DNA of 64,000 nt from Mesostigma viride (GCA_009746045.1 RPFO01000076.1:2146479-2210478), one strand, 5' to 3'; shown: positions 44,851 through 55,221, counted from the first letter of the stretch. Notes: generated by a model from the sequence alone, not told the origin. Numbers and translations are program-made.

Positions 44851-47182
44851 TTTCTGAGCTATCTGCTCATTTTATAGTTATGTTGCGGCGGGCTCAAAGG
44901 GGGCCGATCTGCCGCCTGTAGCGTAGCTCTACCGTACGTCACCTACACCATGTTAGGTGCTTGTTGTTACTTAGGACTAGAGAGAGAAAGGGACCGGCGG
45001 TGCGCCGGTACTAGTGCCTACTGGCAACCGTGCCCGCCCTTGATTGAGGGGGGCGCGGCGCCTTGAGACATGTGCTTTGTTTTCCATTTTCACACCGTAC
45101 TTAGAGTGGTGTGGTGAACGTAGGGAGGCCTTTTTGCAGCTTCGCAACTTGATCCCAGCATTTGCTGGCAAGGTCGGCTGGCCGCTATGGCGGCTGCGCT
45201 GAATGTAAGACGATGCTATCGGCCTCTCCGGGCGTGGAGAGGCCTGGAATAAAAGTCTTTATGATCGCCACCTACCGTTACAGGCCACGGTAATGGTTGT
45301 TGGGTGGGGGGCTCTACGATTTGAGTAAAAGGGTGTGATTTCCGGCGCTGGGCCCACTGACGATTCCCCTCTACCCCTGGGTGCGGCAAGCAGCTTCCTG
45401 ACACTGGGGAAGCTGCGTTTTTTAGTCGGACAACGTCAGGGAAGGAGCCATACAGGCCAGGGCCAGCGGCTACGGTGGAAAGAATCACAGGTGGAGGCGA
45501 ATCTGCCTTAAACGTGGAAATGGCTAGCGCGGGGTGCCAGGGTAGCCCATAACTACCAGGAGCCTGACAGCGGACCCGATCTTTCGGCCTGTGGCCAGAC
45601 GGGAGTTTCGGGGAGGATGCGGGGCTGGAGCGAATCTTGGTGGGAGGAGCGCGCTCTTCATAATTGCCCAGTTTTTCAGCAAAGGCAGCGGCTGCCGTGG
45701 GTCGGGGGGGGGTCCTGTCGGCATGGGGAGGTCGGCAGGCACTCTGTACCCTCTCGGCGCTCCGGCGAGCAGGCCCCTTCTGCCCTTGGCGATAAGGGAG
45801 AGGTGGGAAGCTGCGGAAAACCGTGGGTATTCATGCGCACTTACAAAAAATCTGGTTAAGAAACTCTACAGCGCTTGGCAAGCCTGGAAAAAAATTTTCC
45901 CCTCGCGGGGGGCGCGTGAAAACGCGGGGGGCTCCGCTACGCCCGCCCAAAGGCGGCGGGCTCCGCTTTGCCTTTGCCGTTTTCACGCGCCTCCCACGAG
46001 GGGGGGGGGTGCGTGTGGAACCCGGCAGTGCGGTCCGGCTTTGTTTTAAGAAAATGCATTATATACCATAATAAAGCTCCACTCGGCTGCGGCTGCGCCA
46101 AGGCTCGTGACACCATGGCGATGGTGAGCCTTGGCGCTAGGAGGTCCGCAGCCATCATTATCACCACGATGGGGGGTTATGGAGCCAGTGGCAGTGGCTC
46201 TACCCTCGGGAAATCCCAGCGGCTTTGCCGGTGGGCTGGTGATGGTGGTTGGGTGAGCTGGAGACGTTCCCAGGTGGCATAAGTCCTAAAGCGGCAGCAC
46301 TGGGATGCGCCCCTCTAAGAAGGGGAACGCATGTGGCTCCGCCCTGCGTCCGCCGGGAGACCGTAGCGGCCACACGGGGGCGGGAAGGGGGGCATCATCA
46401 TGCCAACAAGAGCCCAGCATTCCAAGTGGTTGCGTTCCTACCACCAGGGCTGGAAACGGCCTGGGTGGCCAGAGATGGTGATGTGGGACAAGATTGGACC
46501 AAGGGGGCATGTGCTGGGCCCCAGCATGGTGAACTGGCCTAACTTGACAATGACTTGTACAATGATTTTGAGGGTGTGGCTAGGCTCAACTGTTAAAGCC
46601 TGCACACACTTATTGTAATAAACTTGTTTCTCTGGTAGGAAGGCACTCCAATGGACCTTAGCTTCAGCACCTATTTTCTGAGCTATCTGCTCATTTTATA
46701 GTTATGTTGCGGCGGGCTCAAAGGGGGCCGATCTGCCGCCTGTAGCGTAGCTCTACCGTACGTCACCTACACCATGTTAGGTGCTTGTTGTTACTTAGGA
46801 CTAGAGAGAGAAAGGGACCGGCGGTGCGCCGGTACTAGTGCCTACTGGCAACCGTGCCCGCCCTTGATTGAGGGGGGCGCGGCGCCTTGAGACATGTGCT
46901 TTGTTTTCCATTTTCACACCGTACTTAGAGTGGTGTGGTGAACGTAGGGAGGCCTTTTTGCAGCTCCCACCCACCCACCCTCGCTGCTGTTGGGGACAAG
47001 ATTGGACCAAGGGGGCATGTGCTGGGCCCCAGCATGGTGAACTGGCCTAACTTGACAATGACTTGTACAATGATTTTGAGGGTGTGGCTAGGCTCAACTG
47101 TTAAAGCCTGCACACACTTATTGTAATAAACTTGTTTCTCTGGTAGGAAGGCACTCCAATGGACCTTAGCTTCAGCACCTAT
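44851..47182 (+). mobile_element. composite insertion A1-int-B1-A2-B2 (split direct repeats), no TSD
   Basis: A1 44851-45141 equals A2 46675-46965 (291 nt each). B1 46485-46674 equals B2 46993-47182 (190 nt each). A unique 1.34-kb interior separates A1 and B1; 27 nt separate A2 and B2. B1 runs straight into A2. Removing 44851-47182 rejoins the Gypsy integrase in frame with no duplicated bases. The left flank ends AT, the insert ends AT and the B1/A2 junction carries the same AT. Split direct repeats of this layout plus absence of TSD are features of PAT/Ngaro/kangaroo-type DIRS retroelements, which use a tyrosine recombinase. No recombinase or RT is encoded. Confidence 0.75.
45896..46012. repeat. 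GC-rich inverted repeat inside the composite insertion
   Basis: GGCGCGTGAAAACG near 45909 pairs with CGTTTTCACGCGCC near 45978. Outer CCCCTCGCGGGGGG and CCCACGAGGGGGGG extend the stem, giving a long hairpin of about 115 nt. Confidence 0.75.
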
Positions 47183-48151
47183 GTATACAGATATCATGGT
47201 TTGAGTAGGCAGTTTATTAGTGATAAGGATAAGTTATTTACCTCAGATTTTTGGCAGCAGTTTTTCGCTGCCATCGGTACCAAGGTTACCTACGGTACTG
47301 CCTATCACTCCTCCTCCTCTCATTTAGTGGAGCGTCTTAATAGGGTAGTAGAAGAAGCGCTTAGACACTATGTTAATGGCTCGGGTAGTGATTGGGAGGA
47401 TTATTTATGTTTGGTAGAGTTCTCCCTCAACAATTGTCCCCAAGCTGCGCATGGATATACGCCCTTCTTCTTAGATACTGGTAGACAGCCTCTTACTCCT
47501 ACCTCTCTCTTAGCTAGTCCTCTACGGGACAAGGATGATGTGTCCCGAGATACGGTAGAAGGTGTACAGTCCTTACTAGATAGAATGAAAACTGCTCATG
47601 ACCACGCGATCGCAGGGTACCAAAAAGCTCAGTCTAAGTACCTTGCTAGGTTGCGTGCCTCCTTAGATAGAAGAGCACCTGAGATAGAAATAGGAGATCT
47701 AGTATTAGTAGAAGGCCCCCGTGTTGGCCGTTTTGCTCATAAGTTTGAAGCAGAACTTAAGGTCAAACTTAGGCCCGCCTTCTTAGGACCCTTCCGTGTT
47801 TTGTCTAGAGTAGGAAATTTCCTATATAAAGTCGATATCCCTACCTCTTGGCAGACACATTCAAACACCTTCCATAGGAGCCAGCTAAAACTGTACCACC
47901 CTAGTACGTTCGCTGGTAGAGAGCTAGCGCCTGCCCCTTTAGAGCATAACCCTGACACTGGGGAAGTAGAAGACGAAGTAGAAAGCATCGTGGCCCATAG
48001 AGATGTCAAAAAGGGCCGCGGTACCCAGCGTCAGTACAAAGTGAAGTGGATGTATGCTCGCAGTGAAGTAGATAAGGTCTGGTATACGGAAAGCGAGCTA
48101 GATGGGTGTAGTCGCTTGCTGCAGGAATATAAAACCCTGCACAAGCTTTAG
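47183..48151 (+). CDS. pol: Gypsy integrase C-terminal part with chromodomain
   Basis: The frame is open for about 322 codons after the composite insertion. The core continues with YRYHGLSRQFISDKDKLF (second aspartate) and the catalytic glutamate region YHSSSSHLVERLNRVVEEAL. Then come the GPY/F-like segment RPAFLGPFRVLSRVGNFLYK and SNTFHRSQLKLYHP. The C-terminus (EVESIVAHRDVKKG, QYKVKWMYARS, VWYTESELDGC) is a chromodomain, which in chromoviruses directs integration to marked chromatin. The aromatic residues of the chromodomain cage are present in part (Y/W/W). This part is intact, but upstream breaks prevent expression as one polyprotein. Confidence 0.92.
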   Translation, partial: VYRYHGLSRQFISDKDKLFTSDFWQQFFAAIGTKVTYGTAYHSSSSHLVERLNRVVEEALRHYVNGSGSDWEDYLCLVEFSLNNCPQAAHGYTPFFLDTGRQPLTPTSLLASPLRDKDDVSRDTVEGVQSLLDRMKTAHDHAIAGYQKAQSKYLARLRASLDRRAPEIEIGDLVLVEGPRVGRFAHKFEAELKVKLRPAFLGPFRVLSRVGNFLYKVDIPTSWQTHSNTFHRSQLKLYHPSTFAGRELAPAPLEHNPDTGEVEDEVESIVAHRDVKKGRGTQRQYKVKWMYARSEVDKVWYTESELDGCSRLLQEYKTLHKL

Positions 48152-48227
48152 CAGTAGACCTTCTCCTCTCTTATATTATGCCTGCTGTCGACGGGTGGTT
48201 GGTTGTCCCCCCCCCTCCGCAGCCGTC

Positions 48228-49088
48228 ATGTCAGAGCCTACCCCTCCGGCTGAGAGTTCGCTGCCGTCCCCGCCCCTACCGGACCCTGAGCTGTATTTCG
48301 AGGCCCTTCCGGGCCGCTGGGTGTCGCGATCAAGTTACCCGGGTGGCGTTGCGCAGCCGGCCCTTCAGGCCCAACATGCGGGCTTAGTCAGGGCGGCCCT
48401 CTTCGGGGTCACGTGGTATGGTCCTTCCCCTGATGAGCCGCACCAGCTTGTCCTGCACGGGTTCGACGATGCCGGACACTGTTTGTTGGGGTGTGGTTCC
48501 AGCTGTCCCGCCCTGGGACAGATAGATGCGGTTCTCCGGTGCTGCCGTGTGTTCTCCTACCTCTCTACCCCTGTGGGCCGTACCTGCCTACGGGAGGTGT
48601 TCCCTTGGCTTCCGGCTGAGGGCGATGCTGAGGTAGATGAGAACCCCTGTGACCTTTTACGGGCCGTAGAATTCATGGAGATAGCTGATCAGTCGGCGGA
48701 ACTAGCGGTTAGTGGTCCTGCCCCTTCGGGCGCCCCAGCCGAGGTACATTATACGCCAGATTATTCTGCCTCAAGCGCTGCGTCCGCCTCCTCGGCGTCT
48801 GTTCCTCCCTCTCCGGTCCCGTCGTCCCCTCGGTCGACCCGGGATGTTGCAGTAGAGCCTTTCCTTCGCCTCTTTGCCTGTGGCTTCCTGGACTGGGCCC
48901 GTGGCCAGGTCGTTCTTACGCAGCATAGGTATTACTGGGCCTTTCTGGGCCTTTTTCCTGACGGTGTGTGGGCCGATGTTTTCCTCACTGTAGATAGGCA
49001 TGACAATGTCGAGGATGTGGCCCACTACCAGGCCTACCTGGATGTCCTGCTGGCCTCCCGTGGTACCTACCAGACGGATGGCCATTAG
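48228..49088 (+). CDS. accessory ORF downstream of Gypsy pol, unknown function
   Basis: An intact 286-codon ORF begins at ATG 48228, shortly after the pol stop at 48151. The product is Pro/Ser-rich at the N-terminus and in a middle linker (SASSAASASSASVPPSP), with two compact parts: residues about 15-130 (with Cys pairs in GHCLLGCGSSCPALG) and about 205-286 (FLRLFACGFLDWARGQVVL, YYWAFLGLFPDGVW). No signal peptide or clear transmembrane segment is present, so it is not an obvious envelope protein. I do not recognise a family. Its GC-richer codons differ from the AT-rich pol, which suggests a different origin, perhaps capture. It stays open while gag and pol have many frameshifts. Confidence 0.6.
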   Translation: MSEPTPPAESSLPSPPLPDPELYFEALPGRWVSRSSYPGGVAQPALQAQHAGLVRAALFGVTWYGPSPDEPHQLVLHGFDDAGHCLLGCGSSCPALGQIDAVLRCCRVFSYLSTPVGRTCLREVFPWLPAEGDAEVDENPCDLLRAVEFMEIADQSAELAVSGPAPSGAPAEVHYTPDYSASSAASASSASVPPSPVPSSPRSTRDVAVEPFLRLFACGFLDWARGQVVLTQHRYYWAFLGLFPDGVWADVFLTVDRHDNVEDVAHYQAYLDVLLASRGTYQTDGH

Positions 49089-49448
49089 ATAGAGGGCCTT
49101 AGGCCCGACCTGAGGGTGTTGTCCCTCCGGTATGTAGAGTCGCCCTCATATTCTGGCCAGTTGGTTGACGTTCTTGGTCCTTGACGCCGATGTGTTTACT
49201 CTGTGTGTCCTGCCCAGTGCCGTTCCCCCCCGGCCAGGACTCCGTTCCAGGCAGTTAGGGGAACCTCCCACCAGGCTTGGTGCTGGCTAACCCTACACCA
49301 CCCGGCGTGGTGGTGGAGACCGTGTGAACTATTGGTGTTTTGTATCTGGGATGGTCTATCGATTGTGTTGGTGTGTGTTGGGTGCATTAGGGTTTTCCTA
49401 CCCCTTCGTTTCCTCCCAGTGCGTAGGGAGAGGGCTCCCTACCTTTGT
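49089..49448 (+). other. Gypsy 3' untranslated region
   Basis: Non-coding stretch between the accessory ORF and the polypurine tract; nothing else recognised. Confidence 0.6.
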
Positions 49449-49458
49449 GGGGGGGAGG
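49449..49458 (+). promoter_or_regulatory. Gypsy polypurine tract
   Basis: GGGGGGGAGG lies directly before the 3' LTR, the expected plus-strand priming site. Confidence 0.85.
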
Positions 49459-50030
49459 TGTTACGTCGCGTAACAATTCGTTGTAGTTACGGACGTAAAT
49501 TAGGTCTTTTGCCTCAGTTGTCCCTAGGTTTACGTTTAGGCTCCTACCGGGACATTATTGTCTTCGTAACAGTACTGTGGTACATTGGGTGCCGTTGGGC
49601 GCCGCGCCGCGTACTTTACTAGTGGTCCTGATCCTTTGGTAGAATGTAGTGGACCAGCGTGCATCAGTAGATGTAGTGGACCAGCGTGCATCTGTAGGCG
49701 AGGGCCATGTTGGCCCGAGCGTGTTGGACCGTTGGTGACCATTTATGCGTGTTCTACCCCTTGTGTGTGCACTCGGCGTGTGTTAAATGAATTAACACAT
49801 ATAGGCTTGGGTCACGGCAGTGTAGTTGTGTTTCCTTCCTCTTTTCCTGGAGTAAACGGGTTTGATTAAATGGCCTATGGCATATTACAGTAGTACATAT
49901 GTAAATGCATTGAGATCTGGTTCGTCTCGGTCGTCTTTCGCTAGGGGTGTAAATAGAAGCGGCCTCACTAGTTTAGGTAGTATCAGGACCGGTAGAGGTA
50001 GAGGTGGCGGCCGAGGCTTGCGGCGTAACA
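49459..50030 (+). repeat. Gypsy 3' LTR
   Basis: 572 nt; pair of 38398-38969. Confidence 0.97.
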
Positions 50031-50084
50031 GCGTGTCGCGGACTCTGCAGAAATGCACAGATATGCCAGACATGTGAACATTAG

Positions 50085-50422
50085 CCTGGTCGCTACCGCC
50101 CACCATTGCCGCCCCGGTTGCCGCCAGCGACAGCCGTTGCATGCCGCCCCTGTTACCGCCCTGGTTACCGCCCCAGTTACTGTCCACGGTAGCCACCATG
50201 GTTGCCGCCCTGGTAGCTGCCCGCGGTTGCCGCCCCGGTTGCCGCCCCGGTTGCCGCCCCTGCCCCTGCCCCCGGCAACCGCCCCGCCGCCGGCCCCGCC
50301 GCCGCCCCGGCAGCTGACCCACGGCAGCCGCCCCCCTGCCGCCCCGGCGACCGGCCGGTTACCGGGGCGAGCCGGGGTCCCCGGTTCGCCCCGGCGAGGT
50401 CCGGTTAACCGCCCCCCCCGTT
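50085..50422. repeat. right subterminal array of the CACTA-like element
   Basis: Degenerate GTTACCGCCC/GGTTGCCGCC motifs fill the region next to the right terminal inverted repeat. The motif vocabulary is shared with the left array but the two are not long copies of each other. Confidence 0.8.
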
Positions 50423-50469
50423 ACCGGCCCGGTTACCGTGCCGCCCCGGTGAGAAAAACGGTTAGTGCT

Positions 50470-52305
50470 ACGCGACTTCGTCCTGATCTTGATGCAGGCA
50501 GGACACTGAGCACGCACATTCTTCAGCTCGTTGTATAAAGGTGCCCCTAACATGTGTGCCCCCTCTACCTCGGCTTGGGCCTCATGCCCGTATGCACGGT
50601 GCATCTGGTATGCTAACAGTTTCAGGGTGACAGCCTGAGGTGCAGTGGCATTGTCAGGATTCTCAACAGGTGGGGTGACTACTGGGGTAGTGACATTGGC
50701 TAACTGGGCAGCTTCAGAGGCTGCGCGAAAGGCCGCCCGTGTGAGCACCTTGCCAATGTGAAGATCCACACTAGGGTGGTGTGTACCGAGAACATCTGCC
50801 CGCCCAGCATTCTCTTGCACTGTCACAACATTCCTCATAGGCCCAACCGCCCCAGTATCTAGCTGGGGTGCTGCAGTAGTGCTTGGTCGCTCGGCGTTGT
50901 ACACACCCGACCTAGAAGACACCACATTGCTTAGGTCACGCATTGTAGACCCGTGCTCAGGAAGCACGTGATCCTGGCGCGACAGAGCCAGCGCAGCATC
51001 AACGGATTGCGTGAGCACATCACGGAATGAGACAGAGGATGCAGTCACGTTGCTTTTAGGAACGACGTCAGGCTCTACGACGGCCCGGTTCAGCGTGACG
51101 CATTGAGCAAAAGAAGGGGTATCGAGCGTGCTCTCACCTGACTTTCGTGCTGCCCGTCGCTCTGCCCACTCCTCGCGTGTGCCGTGGACGACGATGCGCT
51201 TGGCCTTGCACGCCTCCACGCTGTGACCACGCAGAACGTCGTGGCACTTGCGGCAAAGGTTGTCCTCGAGCTCCAGGTCCGGGCGAACTCGGCAGTCATC
51301 CCGGACATGGCGACGTCCGAAGCAGCGCTCACAGCGTTGCTTGCGGTCAGTAGACGCCCCCTGCTGCCGCTTGGCCGGGGGATGATCACCCTGCTTGGCG
51401 TCGCCACCATGCCCGCGCTTGCGCCCTCGCTGGCCCCCATTGTTGCCGTGGCCGACGACCTTTTTCAGGATGGCCGTAAGCTCCGACCGCGTAATTGGAG
51501 CCTCTGCGCCTGAAGAAGAAGACGCGCCGGCATCCACCTTGCGCAGGGATGGCAGAGCAGCCGAGGCAGCCGGCTTGGACTGCGCACTCTTGAAGCATGA
51601 GATTAAATACAGCATGCCCTCGTCGAAACTGACAGCACTCTTCTTTTTGAGTTCCGTCGCTATGGTCAGATGCACATCCGACGACAGGTCGCATTTCTTG
51701 AGAAATCGATTGCACAGGAAAATGGGCTTGAGAGTATCTAGCAGCTTGTGCTTGTGCACGAAGACCTGGAAATCATGTGCAGCCCCGGGCAAATTTGCCT
51801 TATTAACTGCATAGCCCTCGAAGTCATTGAAGGCTTGCTCGTTGGCCTCTTCCTTAGACCGCGACAAGTGGGCATCTAGACCGTTGTAAAAAACTTCCCA
51901 GGTTTGTTTGTTGTCGTCCGCAATGCGAACTAGATTGGCAATGTTTGGGTGCTTTGTTGTACTGCAGAATACTGCACGGAACTTGCCAATCAGCTCCGAA
52001 TCTTTGTCTGCGCGTCCATCGCGCAGACGCTTGAGAGCAGCTAGAAAATCTGCTGCGTCGTCCGCCGTATAGTCGGCAGGTAGATCCGCGGGCACCTCCG
52101 TTTGCTTGAGAGGGCCGCGATTCAGTACATCGTCAGCAGCAAGCATCAGATGCTTGAACTGCTTGGCCAGTTCAGGTTGCGCCACGAGGGTTTGCATCAA
52201 CCTCGTGGCCTCGTCCGCACTAAAGCGTGGCAGGACGGTCCCTGCGGCCTCGCCACTTGGCGTATCTGTGTGTTCGCCCGTGCGGCTCCGTGTACCGGAA
52301 GCCAT
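50470..52305 (-). CDS. gag: Element II gag fused to integrase zinc finger
   Basis: The frame opens with ATG at 52305 (MASGTRSRTGEHTD), only 20 nt inside the 5' LTR, and stays open for about 612 codons to the CACTA-like insertion. Residues about 1-240 form a helical capsid-like part (FLAALKRLRDGRADKDSE, VFYNGLDAHL, LYLISCFKSAQS). A Gly/Lys-rich basic linker follows, then two Cys/His clusters: CERCFGRRHVRDDC and CRKCHDVLRGHSVEACK, the second with a one-residue longer spacing than a standard knuckle. The last 60 residues have the integrase HHCC zinc finger (MHRAYGHEA, AQCPACIKI). So gag and pol share one frame without stop or shift. Equal-dose Gag-Pol would be unusual, and a processing or splicing step may adjust the ratio. 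Confidence 0.85.
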
Positions 52306-52324
52306 CGGGATTTTTATGAATACA

Positions 52325-52669
52325 AGTTAAAGCCCGACCGGCTCAGCTATGGCGGTCGGTCACGTTGAGCTTGGGATAAGGTGAACACAGAGAACTGCTG
52401 TCGGAGCTGGCCCACCACTGGTTTATGTCTTAGCCAGCAAACCCTATCCGGTTAGCCGTAACCGTGGGACAAGCTAGCTGTCCGTACCGACCCGGATAAG
52501 GCCCCGGACTGGGGCCTAGGTGGCGCCGGCCCTAGGCGCCGCCCTTAGACCGGTCGACCGCATCGGACCGCCGGATTATAGCCGGCGGCTTAGCGGACGC
52601 TAGCGGAAGGCGTGCGGACGGACATGGGGAACTTAGAGCCAGATCCTAGGGCTCTAGAGTTACTCAACT
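52325..52669 (-). repeat. Element II 5' LTR
   Basis: 345 nt; pair of 23514-23858. The next internal bases on the minus strand are TGTATTCATAAAAATCCC and the gag ATG follows at once. There is no TGG-type primer site. Confidence 0.95.
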
Positions 52670-52674
52670 GGGCT

Positions 52675-54108
52675 GACAGATTCCCCTGCAACAGATGTGG
52701 TCGTTGCGTCAGTGATGTCACTTGGGACCTGAAAATCCTGCAGATCCTGTGAGCCTTGTGCCTGACTGCCCTCATTCATCAGGTAAGGCTTGACATATGA
52801 CCAACTCAGCCGGTGTACATGCTTTGGTTCGTCCTCCATGCTGACCAAGCATGCGTGGCTAGCTTCATCAACCTGGGTAACCACCCCAGGACTCCAGCTA
52901 CCACGTTTGCCATACAGGCTCGGTTCCTTCCAAGCTAATACCCTCTGACCCACTGTTGGCTCCAGCATCTTCCAACCCCGGTCCTTCTCCCTCAGCTTGG
53001 CAAAGGTGACATGTGCAGCATGTTTCCAGCCCTCCAGCACATGTGGTGGGCACAGGCCATGATATAGACCCATTGGGCTGACAGCAACTCCATCATAGTA
53101 GAAATTGACCCTGCTGTTCAGCTGCTGCTCCACGTTCCTCAACCATGCACTCCTGACAAGTGCAGGTGCAGACAAGGGTACCCAGTCTTCAGAGATGATC
53201 AATTTCTTGACCTCCTGGATTGCCCTCTCGATAGCACCCTGCTGCCCATGAGCCTCCCTAGGTGTAACCAGCAACTCAGGAAGGGTGGGGTCACCCTTGA
53301 GATGCTGAAACTGCATGTCCACCTGGATCCTTGTGGTAGAAAACTTGGCTCTTACATTCTGCAGGGCAGCCAGCAAGTACCTGTTCTTCATAGAAGGTAA
53401 ATGCTCTAGCACCTTGTACTTTGTGTACCTGTCCACGCACACCAACAGTTGCATGCCCCTGATGTGTTGGATATCACATTGCAGATCACCAATGCCCTGA
53501 GGTAGAGCTTTGGCATGTGATTTCCTGGGCTTGTTGGAGGACAACTGGCACTTACACCGTGAGGCAGCTTGCTGGCACGCCTTGAGAAGGGGTGCCCTGC
53601 CCATACGGAAGGCAAAGTTGTTTGACAGAGAAGTGGCATGCCCAAACATGTTGTGGATTCGGACATCCAACTCCTGGTACACGGAGGAAGCAGTCCCTGG
53701 CACAGTCAGGACTGTGCTGTCAGGTTGTCCAGCATCACCATGCTGACTTCCATCCTGTTCTGACTCAGAGCCTGAGTCACCCTGCTCATGCCCAACACCT
53801 GGACCGCCAGCAGGGACCACATGCATACCACCAGAGGCCTTCACACCCCTCTGTGGTTGTGCATTGGTTTCTCTCAAAATGAGAGGTCCACCCTCGTGCC
53901 CAGCACGAGGATGCGGCATGGGGTCAGACATTCTTACAGCTGCACCAGCTGTCAAGGACGTCTTCATAGGAACCTGTACCTCTCCAGGTGACCTGGGGCC
54001 ACCCTGAACCTGGAGATCACCCTCTTGTTGCCCAGATATAAAATCTGCATTGGAGCACCTGGCCTCCCCTTTGGGTGAATTAAGGTGTGTAGGGGTTGCC
54101 TCAGACAG
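52675..54108 (-). CDS. pol: Element I integrase (pol N-terminal part, after in-frame UGA)
   Basis: The frame continues gag after its TGA at 54109-54111 and runs to the Element II insertion. There is an ATG at 53967 but the 47 codons before it are also open. Domains: linker rich in Gly/Ser/Asp, HHCC zinc finger (HNMFGHATS, then CQQAASRCKC), core aspartates in GDLQCDIQHI and IQVDMQFQHL, and the glutamate block HGQQGAIERAIQEVKK. A C-terminal SH3-like part follows (VGQRVLAWKEPSLYGKRG to HRLSWSYVKPYL). The pattern D-D-E with Q..IER is a normal retroviral integrase. The frame passes into the protease at 23508 once Element II and one GGGCT are removed. Confidence 0.88.
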
Positions 54109-55221
54109 TCACTGCTCCTTGTTGTCTTCTTGTTGACTGCCCTTTGAAGGCTGGCCTGCCTGGGACTTGTTCTTGTTGTTGTTTTTGTTGTTGTTGTTCT
54201 TGTTGCTGCCCTGGCCCTGGGTCTTCTTGAAGCTGGGACACTCCTTCTTGATGTGCCCCCACCCCTTGCACAGGTAGCACTGGATCTTTGACTTGCCCTG
54301 GCCACCTCCCCCGTTGTCAGACGCGTTACCCGGCTTGGGCTTGCCACCCACCCTCCTGAACACCGACTTGGCATGTGATTGCCCGTCAGGGTCGGGTGAA
54401 TGGTTGGCCTTCCGCTTGTTATGGTTGCCCCCACGCCCTCCTTGGCTTCTTTCAGCCTCAGACGCCCTGGAGCCCCCCTGGGCACGCCCACCTGCATGGG
54501 TAGCCTTCACAGCTGGCACTCCACCCTCAAAAAGCTCCTCTGCCTCGAGTGCCTGTTTGATGATGACCTTATAGGCCTTCAGGGTAGAGTGTGGGGCACA
54601 CATGACCTTTAAAGAGCCACGTGTTGCCTTGTCCAGCCCAGAAACCTTCAGCCAGTTAGTCAGGGCTATGTTGTCAGCTACATTAAAGCCATGAGCCCTG
54701 CCTTCCTCAACCATTTTACAATAGTTGAGAAAATTCTGGATGAGGTCTCCTTTAACCTCCCACCCTTGGTATTTATCCTGCCAATGGATCCCCACTTTCT
54801 TCCGTTGATCCTCTAGCAGCTCCCTCAGCTCTGCCACGTAGACTGCCCAGGCCTTGTTGGCCTTCTTGCACTCTCTAGTGAGGTCTTTAATCTGATCTGT
54901 GCACTTGCCAAAAGTCTGGCTGCCTATCCAGATCTGATAATAGTTTGTACCACCGTACAAACTTGGAAACCCCTCTAGTCCTTCCACAAACTCCTCTGCC
55001 TGCTTTGGCTTAGAGTCTGAAGTGACAGGTTGCAGCTGATTAACAATAAGGAGACCCTGTGTGGTGAGATCATATCCAGAGACAGCATGTGTATTATTAT
55101 TGATAGGTACATTGGTAATCTCGCCGGTAACCCCCACGTCATCTACGTGAGCGGTCCCACTACCTGCACCTCCATTATTACCACTGGCTGGGGCACCCTT
55201 GCTACGGCGCCCGTCCGCCAT
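54109..55221 (-). CDS. gag: Element I gag with CCHC knuckle, ending in readthrough-type UGA
   Basis: A 370-codon ORF with ATG at 55221. N-terminal disordered Gly/Ala/Asn-rich part, a helical capsid-like centre (QAEEFVEGLEGFPSLYGG, YQIWIGSQTFGKCTDQIKDL, ALEAEELFEGG), then basic Gly/Arg-rich sequence and one CCHC knuckle CYLCKGWGHIKKECPSF. The tail is Lys/Asn/Gln-rich from AAC/AAG repeats. It stops at TGA (54109-54111) in the context CAG-TGA-CTG, and the integrase frame goes on in the same phase with no further stop. That arrangement suggests Gag-Pol production by stop-codon readthrough. Confidence 0.85.
   Translation of the reverse strand: MADGRRSKGAPASGNNGGAGSGTAHVDDVGVTGEITNVPINNNTHAVSGYDLTTQGLLIVNQLQPVTSDSKPKQAEEFVEGLEGFPSLYGGTNYYQIWIGSQTFGKCTDQIKDLTRECKKANKAWAVYVAELRELLEDQRKKVGIHWQDKYQGWEVKGDLIQNFLNYCKMVEEGRAHGFNVADNIALTNWLKVSGLDKATRGSLKVMCAPHSTLKAYKVIIKQALEAEELFEGGVPAVKATHAGGRAQGGSRASEAERSQGGRGGNHNKRKANHSPDPDGQSHAKSVFRRVGGKPKPGNASDNGGGGQGKSKIQCYLCKGWGHIKKECPSFKKTQGQGSNKNNNNKNNNKNKSQAGQPSKGSQQEDNKEQ

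Larger units (their letters stand above)
38398..50030 (+). mobile_element. Gypsy chromovirus with extra ORFs, GCGTG TSD
   Basis: Two 572-nt LTRs (TGTTACG...CGTAACA) with one visible mismatch bound the element. GCGTG at 38393-38397 and 50031-50035 is a perfect 5-bp target duplication. Order: 5' LTR, PBS, viroplasmin-like ORF, gag, protease, RT, RNase H, integrase (split by a 2.3-kb insertion), chromodomain, accessory ORF, polypurine tract, 3' LTR. The coding part is AT-richer than Elements I and II and carries many single-base frameshifts. Confidence 0.96.

Noticed and set aside
45591-46049. 152-codon frame in the interior of the first composite insertion
   Set aside because: Gly/Arg-rich composition from GC-rich sequence, overlaps a hairpin; no RT or recombinase motif.
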